From positions 62,001 to 126,000 of the forward strand of contig CALHRZ010000003.1 in NCBI GenBank assembly GCA_938038445.1: a stretch of 64,000 nt of DNA, in the 5' to 3' direction. This stretch comes from an uncultured bacterium. GTDB taxonomy: Bacteria > Verrucomicrobiota > Kiritimatiellia > CAIKKV01. A program made the position numbers and the translations under genes. Numbering within the stretch: the first letter of the stretch is position 1; every line of letters begins with the position of its first letter. A model generated the notes under the pieces. It made no database searches and had not been told where the DNA came from. It worked only from the letters and a program-made list of their open reading frames with translations. Shown one piece after another: positions 60,795-64,000 of the stretch.

Positions 60795-61001
60795 TCAATT
60801 GCCCATATCTTTGAGGTACTGCTGGGAGTCTACCTGCTGACCCGGCTGGCCGCCGAGTTCTTCGGTCGCGCCTCGGAAGAGGCCCTGAATGCGGTTTCCG
60901 AGGGCGGCGACCACGACGATGGCGGCCAAGGCGATCACGACCAGGATGATGATATATTCCGTCATGGTCTGACCGCGTTTGCGTGTGGCAGGAGAGTGCA
61001 T
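60795..61001 (-). CDS. flp: Flp-type pilin
   Basis: This 68-residue pilin has a basic leader and the Flp prepilin motif G-QTMTEYIIILVVIALAAIVVVAALG (Gly then Glu-Tyr at +5/+6), processed by a TadV-type peptidase. The hydrophobic stretch forms the fibre core. ATG at 61001 has GGAG 3 nt upstream. It is the likely main pilin of this operon, expressed from its own strong promoter and followed by a terminator. Confidence 0.94.
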   Translation of the reverse strand: MHSPATRKRGQTMTEYIIILVVIALAAIVVVAALGNRIQGLFRGATEELGGQPGQQVDSQQYLKDMGN

Positions 61002-61026
61002 GGCGCTCCTTGGTTCTTACGGATTC

Positions 61027-61055
61027 ATTATAACAAACCGATGCTTGGTCTTCAA
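61027..61055 (-). promoter_or_regulatory. Promoter of the Flp pilin gene
   Basis: On the minus strand TTGAAG (61050-61055), a 17-nt spacer and consensus TATAAT (61027-61032) lie 25 nt upstream of the flp ATG. Confidence 0.65.
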
Positions 61056-61062
61056 TATTGTT

Positions 61063-61221
61063 TTAGGGGTATTCGGAAGCGACCAGTTCGAGGACTCTTC
61101 CACTCCATTCTTTGAAGACGTAAAAGAAGATAGCGGCCATGGTGATCACGGCAATCAGCGTGGCGAGGGCGATCGCGTACTCGACCAGAGTTTGCCCGAT
61201 GCGGTGCTGTCGTTTTGCCAT
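61063..61221 (-). CDS. Second, very short Flp-type pilin-like protein
   Basis: A 52-residue open frame on the minus strand starts at ATG 61221 and ends with TAA at 61063-61065. It reads MAKRQHRIG-QTLVEYAIALATLIAVITMAAIF and then a short polar tail. The Gly/QTLVEY site with Glu-Tyr at +5/+6 is the exact prepilin signature of Flp pilins, followed by a hydrophobic helix. It lies 61 nt upstream of flp. The TATAAT of its promoter is only 7 nt before the ATG, so its mRNA would be leaderless. It may be a minor or alternative pilin. Confidence 0.8.
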   Translation of the reverse strand: MAKRQHRIGQTLVEYAIALATLIAVITMAAIFFYVFKEWSGRVLELVASEYP

Positions 61222-61228
61222 AAGCAAT

Positions 61229-61258
61229 ATTATACAGCATTCAGCGGAAACTCATCAA
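61229..61258 (-). promoter_or_regulatory. Promoter of the short pilin gene (leaderless configuration)
   Basis: On the minus strand TTGATG (61253-61258), an 18-nt spacer and consensus TATAAT (61229-61234) are found. The -10 ends 7 nt before the ATG at 61221, so transcription should start on the A of the start codon. Confidence 0.6.
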
Positions 61259-61333
61259 CTTTTCAGGGGCTGGAGGTATTTTTTTGAGGGAATGATATGC
61301 GGATTTCTACAGGCGAATACGCAAGGCATTCGG

Positions 61334-61523
61334 CTGTAGTTGCGCCACTGGCTTTTCTGTAGTTCCGCCACTCTGTGGCGGAAAGGGAATAAGGCTTGCG
61401 GCACGAGGATACGGCTTCCGGCAGGGGAGTGCCGGAACTACGGGGAATGAGATAAGGCTTCCGGCACGGGAGTGCCGGAACTACAGGGAATGAGATAAGG
61501 CTTCTGGCACAGAGTGGCGGAAC
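61334..61523. repeat. Cluster of REP-like palindromes (inverted and direct copies)
   Basis: Direct units beginning GGCTTCCGGCA start at 61413, 61456 and (as GGCTTCTGGCAC) 61499, spaced 43 nt. An opposite-orientation copy CTGTAGTTCCGCCAC-TCT-GTGGCGGAA spans 61357-61383, and a partial copy CTGTAGTTGCGCCACTGG lies at 61334-61351. The stem in the inverted copy is TTCCGCCAC/GTGGCGGAA instead of TTCCGGCAC/GTGCCGGAA, a compensatory change that keeps 9-bp pairing. Same family as at 44.45-44.65 kb. Confidence 0.85.
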
Positions 61524-61756
61524 GGCAGGCGGGATGGAATGTTGAAGTCTTGCCCGAGGGGGAAGCTATCGGAGAATGAGCAAAGCGCCATGGGCGGTTG
61601 GGTATCCGGCATGGGGAGCGAAGAGGATGGGGGGTGGAACGATGACGGGATGGGATTTTGAACGTTGTGGGGAGATGGCGATCACTCATGCTCTGGAATC
61701 CCGGCGGTGAGCGCATTCTTTGAGGGGAGACCCAGAACTGACCCAGAGGGAAAGTA

Positions 61757-61786
61757 TTGTTTAAAGCAAGCGGTTTTTCCTATACT
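61757..61786 (+). promoter_or_regulatory. Promoter of the LarA-like gene
   Basis: TTGTTT (61757-61762), an 18-nt spacer and TATACT (61781-61786) lie 20 nt upstream of the ATG, with AGGAG as ribosome-binding site. Confidence 0.5.
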
Positions 61787-61806
61787 TGGCTCATTTAGGA
61801 GCTGAC

Positions 61807-63102
61807 ATGAACGGGATTCAGGGATTAGGCCGGACGGATCGTCCGCTGACCGAGCAAGAGGTTATGGCCCTGTGCGACGAGGCCATGGCTGGATGGTCGG
61901 TGGATGGCCGGCGGGTTTTGGTGTTGGTGCCCGACCACACGCGGACCTGTCCGTTGCCCTTGATGTTTCGCCTGGTCTATGAGCGGTTGGCCCCGCGCGT
62001 TCGGGAGCTTAATTTTCTCATCGCGTTGGGTACCCACCCTCCCATGGCGCACGAGCGGATCTGCGCACTAATGGGGATTACCCCTGAAGCCCATCGGACG
62101 CGCTATTCCAAGGCCCGATTTTTCAACCACGAGTATAAAAACCCGGCGGTGCTTTCGGAAGTGGGCCGACTGACCCGCGAGGAAATTCGGGCCATCACGG
62201 AAGGACGCTTTGAGCTGGACGTCCGCATTACGGTCAATCGGTTGGTGCTCGAGCATGACTTCGTCCTTATCATTGGGCCGGTCTTTCCCCATGAAGTCGT
62301 GGGTTTTTCGGGTGGCAACAAGTATCTGTTTCCCGGCGTTTCCGGCCAAGAGATCATTGATTTTTTCCATTGGCTAGGCGCGGTTATTACCAATCCGGTT
62401 ATCATTGGGAACAAGTGGACACCTGTTCGAAGGGTGGTCGACCGGGCGGCGAAGCTGATTCCGAGTCCCGTTCGGGCTCTCTGCATGGTGGTGAAAGGGC
62501 ATGATCTGGCAGGGCTCTATTATGGCACGAGCGAGGAGGCATGGAGCGCGGCGGCCGATCTTTCCCGCCAACTGCATATCCTGTTTTACGAGAGGCCTTT
62601 TCACACGGTCCTTTCGTGCGCTCCTCCGATGTACGACGACCTTTGGACGGGGGGGAAATGCATGTACAAGTTGGAACCCGTTGTTGCGGACGGTGGGACG
62701 GTGATCATCTATGCGCCGCATATTCGGGAAGTATCGGAGACGCATGGCCGGATCATTCGGGAAGTTGGATACCACACGCTGGACTATTTTTTGAAGCAGT
62801 GGGAACGTTTCCGTCATTACCCTTGGGGTGTGCTGGCCCATTCGACCCATGTCAAAGGGATTGGCAGTTATGAAAACGGCGTTGAAACGCCGCGGGTCCA
62901 GGTGGTGTTGGCGACGGGGATTTCGGAGGACGAGTGCCGGCGGATCAACCTGGGGTATCGGGATCCGGCCTCGATCCGCCTTGCAGATTTTCAGAACCGG
63001 GAAGAGGAAGGAATTCTTTGCGTGCCCAAAGCGGGGGAGATGCTGTACCGTTGGAAGCATGCGCCGCCTCGGTTGGGCGGTTCCATTGGAACACAACCCT
63101 GA
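61807..63102 (+). CDS. LarA-like (nickel-dependent lactate racemase superfamily) protein
   Basis: The 431-residue protein resembles LarA/DUF2088 racemases that use a nickel-pincer nucleotide. Family blocks: VLVPDHTRTCPLPLMF, IALGTHPPMAHERI, and HEVVGFSGGNKYLFPGVSGQE, which carries histidine and lysine positions comparable with LarA. The LarB, LarC and LarE cofactor makers are not in the window. AGGAG lies 5 nt before ATG 61807. A sugar-acid or 2-hydroxy-acid racemase/epimerase is likely; an SDR oxidoreductase follows after 17 nt and could use the product. Confidence 0.85.
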   Translation: MNGIQGLGRTDRPLTEQEVMALCDEAMAGWSVDGRRVLVLVPDHTRTCPLPLMFRLVYERLAPRVRELNFLIALGTHPPMAHERICALMGITPEAHRTRYSKARFFNHEYKNPAVLSEVGRLTREEIRAITEGRFELDVRITVNRLVLEHDFVLIIGPVFPHEVVGFSGGNKYLFPGVSGQEIIDFFHWLGAVITNPVIIGNKWTPVRRVVDRAAKLIPSPVRALCMVVKGHDLAGLYYGTSEEAWSAAADLSRQLHILFYERPFHTVLSCAPPMYDDLWTGGKCMYKLEPVVADGGTVIIYAPHIREVSETHGRIIREVGYHTLDYFLKQWERFRHYPWGVLAHSTHVKGIGSYENGVETPRVQVVLATGISEDECRRINLGYRDPASIRLADFQNREEEGILCVPKAGEMLYRWKHAPPRLGGSIGTQP

Positions 63103-63119
63103 AATCATGAGGAAATCCC

Positions 63120-63983
63120 ATGAGTATTGAATTGCCGATTCCCCTATCGCTTGCCGGAAAGACTGCCGTGGTCACGGGCGGCGGCGGGGTTCTCTGCGGC
63201 TATATGTCGAAAGTTTTGGGCAAAGCCGGCGCGAAGGTGGCGGTGTTAGACCTCCGACAAGAGGCGGCGGAGGCTGTGGCCCGGGCGATCGGAACGGAGG
63301 GGGGAAAGGCGATCGGGCTTGCTTGCAACGTATTGGATCGCGCCGTGTTGGAGCAGGCGGCGGTCGAAATTGAAAAGCGGCTTGGTCCTCCTGATATTCT
63401 CGTCAATGGGGCAGGCGGAAACCACAAACTAGCCACCACAAGCAAGGAGCGACTTGAAGCCGAGGACTTGCGGAAAGAAGCGGAGGGGTTGGTGACCTTT
63501 TTCGATCTGGATCCGAAGGGGGTTGAATTCGTCTTCAACCTAAACTTCCTTGGCACCCTGCTGCCCACGCAGGTTTTTGCCCGTCGAATGGCCGAACGGG
63601 GAGGGGGCGTGATTGTCAATATCTCCTCGATGAATGCCTTCAAGCCGCTCACCAAGATTCCGGCTTACAGTGCGGCGAAGGCGGCGGTGAGCAACTTTAC
63701 CCAATGGCTGGCGGTGCATTTAGCCCCTGTTCATGTTCGTGTGAACGCGATAGCGCCGGGATTTTTTTTGGCCGATCAGAATCGGGCCTTGTTGACGCGG
63801 GAGGACGGGTCATTGACTCCCCGCGGGCAGACGATTATCCAGCATACGCCGATGGGGCGGTTTGGAAATCCGGAAGACCTGGGGGGTGCTTTGTTGTTTT
63901 TGTGCTCCGAGAAAGCCTCGGGATTTGTCAATGGCGTTGTATTGCCGGTAGATGGCGGATTCAGTGCGTTTAGCGGAGTATGA
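63120..63983 (+). CDS. SDR-family oxidoreductase (D-mannonate oxidoreductase-like)
   Basis: The 287-residue protein has the classical SDR NAD(P)-binding loop VVTGGGGVLCGYMSKVL, NGAGGN, and the catalytic Ser (ISSMNAF) and YSAAK pair. The insertion EDLRKEAEGLVTFFDLDPKGVEFVFNLNFLGTLLP and the C-terminal HTPMGRFGNPEDLGGALLFLCSEKASGFVNGVVLPVDGG match the sugar-acid subset (D-mannonate/fructuronate type). AGGAAA lies before the ATG. It likely forms a two-step pathway with the LarA-like gene. Confidence 0.85.
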   Translation: MSIELPIPLSLAGKTAVVTGGGGVLCGYMSKVLGKAGAKVAVLDLRQEAAEAVARAIGTEGGKAIGLACNVLDRAVLEQAAVEIEKRLGPPDILVNGAGGNHKLATTSKERLEAEDLRKEAEGLVTFFDLDPKGVEFVFNLNFLGTLLPTQVFARRMAERGGGVIVNISSMNAFKPLTKIPAYSAAKAAVSNFTQWLAVHLAPVHVRVNAIAPGFFLADQNRALLTREDGSLTPRGQTIIQHTPMGRFGNPEDLGGALLFLCSEKASGFVNGVVLPVDGGFSAFSGV

Positions 63984-64000
63984 CTATAAACTTGAAAAAT

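Larger units (their letters stand above)
61259..61806. other. Intergenic region with palindromic repeats and a promoter
   Basis: This 548-nt gap between the pilin operon and the LarA-like gene has no convincing gene. It holds the 61334-61523 repeat cluster and the promoter at 61757-61786. Confidence 0.6.

Noticed and set aside
61052..61240. Arginine-rich 62-residue minus-strand frame at the pilin locus
   Set aside because: It overlaps the short pilin in another frame; the pilin frame has a precise prepilin motif and promoter spacing, this one has none.

Overview
The window is a gene-dense, GC-rich bacterial chromosome segment. Typical G/C-heavy codons and frequent one- to four-base gene overlaps are visible throughout. 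The cell envelope is Gram-negative: the window has LolC/LolD-type lipoprotein export, an ArnT-type lipid glycosyltransferase, a lipid-A-biosynthesis N-terminal-domain protein, YidC/YidD and a Tad/Flp pilus. Several families are common in the Planctomycetes-Verrucomicrobia-Lentisphaerae-Kiritimatiellae group and related candidate phyla: two URO-D-like proteins, two Gfo/Idh/MocA oxidoreductases, a GntR regulator with a sugar-binding effector domain, a PF12831-type FAD oxidoreductase and an FHA-TadA fusion. I infer a PVC-type bacterium, possibly Kiritimatiellota or Lentisphaerota, with low to moderate confidence. No marker such as rRNA is present to settle it.

Layout from left to right. 0.4-5.7 kb: a secreted nuclease, then rpmH-rnpA-yidD-yidC-plsY-gpsA. 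5.7-12.9 kb: a Gfo/Idh/MocA gene diverging from a complete 2-aminoethylphosphonate uptake and degradation operon (phnW, phnX, binding protein, ATPase, fused double permease). 12.9-17.5 kb: a URO-D-like protein, an SGNH hydrolase, and a coupled FAD oxidoreductase/NagA-like deacetylase pair. 17.8-21.2 kb: a membrane protein with a spermidine-synthase-like domain, coupled to a Tat-signal radical SAM protein. 21.6-30.6 kb: a second URO-D-like protein, then a long housekeeping operon, pdxJ-acpS-nnr-mazG-lysS-lolC-lolD-MBL hydrolase, ending inside tRNA-Glu. 30.7-33.6 kb: three lipid/LPS glycosylation genes. 34.0-36.8 kb: tRNA-Thr, lemA and an M48 protease. 36.8-39.2 kb: an ATP-grasp ligase in an AT-rich patch and an Fsr-like exporter.

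39.4-44.3 kb: a creatininase-GNAT-GNAT fusion, manA, an orphan PD-(D/E)XK nuclease, a methyltransferase and a cupin. 44.4-44.65 kb holds a 61-bp tandem repeat. 44.9-48.1 kb: efp with its modification enzyme epmA, then convergent rplU-rpmA-obgE with a strong terminator after rpmA. 48.2-53.0 kb: an oxidoreductase and glycoside hydrolase pair diverging from a GntR-type regulator. 53.0-61.3 kb: a leftward Tad pilus operon with two Flp-type pilins (one of only 52 residues), three TadE/TadG-like pseudopilins, CpaB, an FHA-TadA ATPase, TadB and TadC. 61.3-61.5 kb: a second cluster of the same palindromic repeat family. 61.8-64.0 kb: a LarA-like nickel racemase-family protein and an SDR oxidoreductase.

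Most of the window is housekeeping. The parts most worth following up are the Tad operon architecture (short second pilin, apparently leaderless start, degenerate FHA on TadA, one unknown protein inside), the creatininase-GNAT-GNAT fusion, the Tat-radical SAM/spermidine-synthase-like pair, and the dispersed palindrome family whose copies keep pairing through compensatory base changes. No CRISPR array, insertion sequence or prophage was seen.
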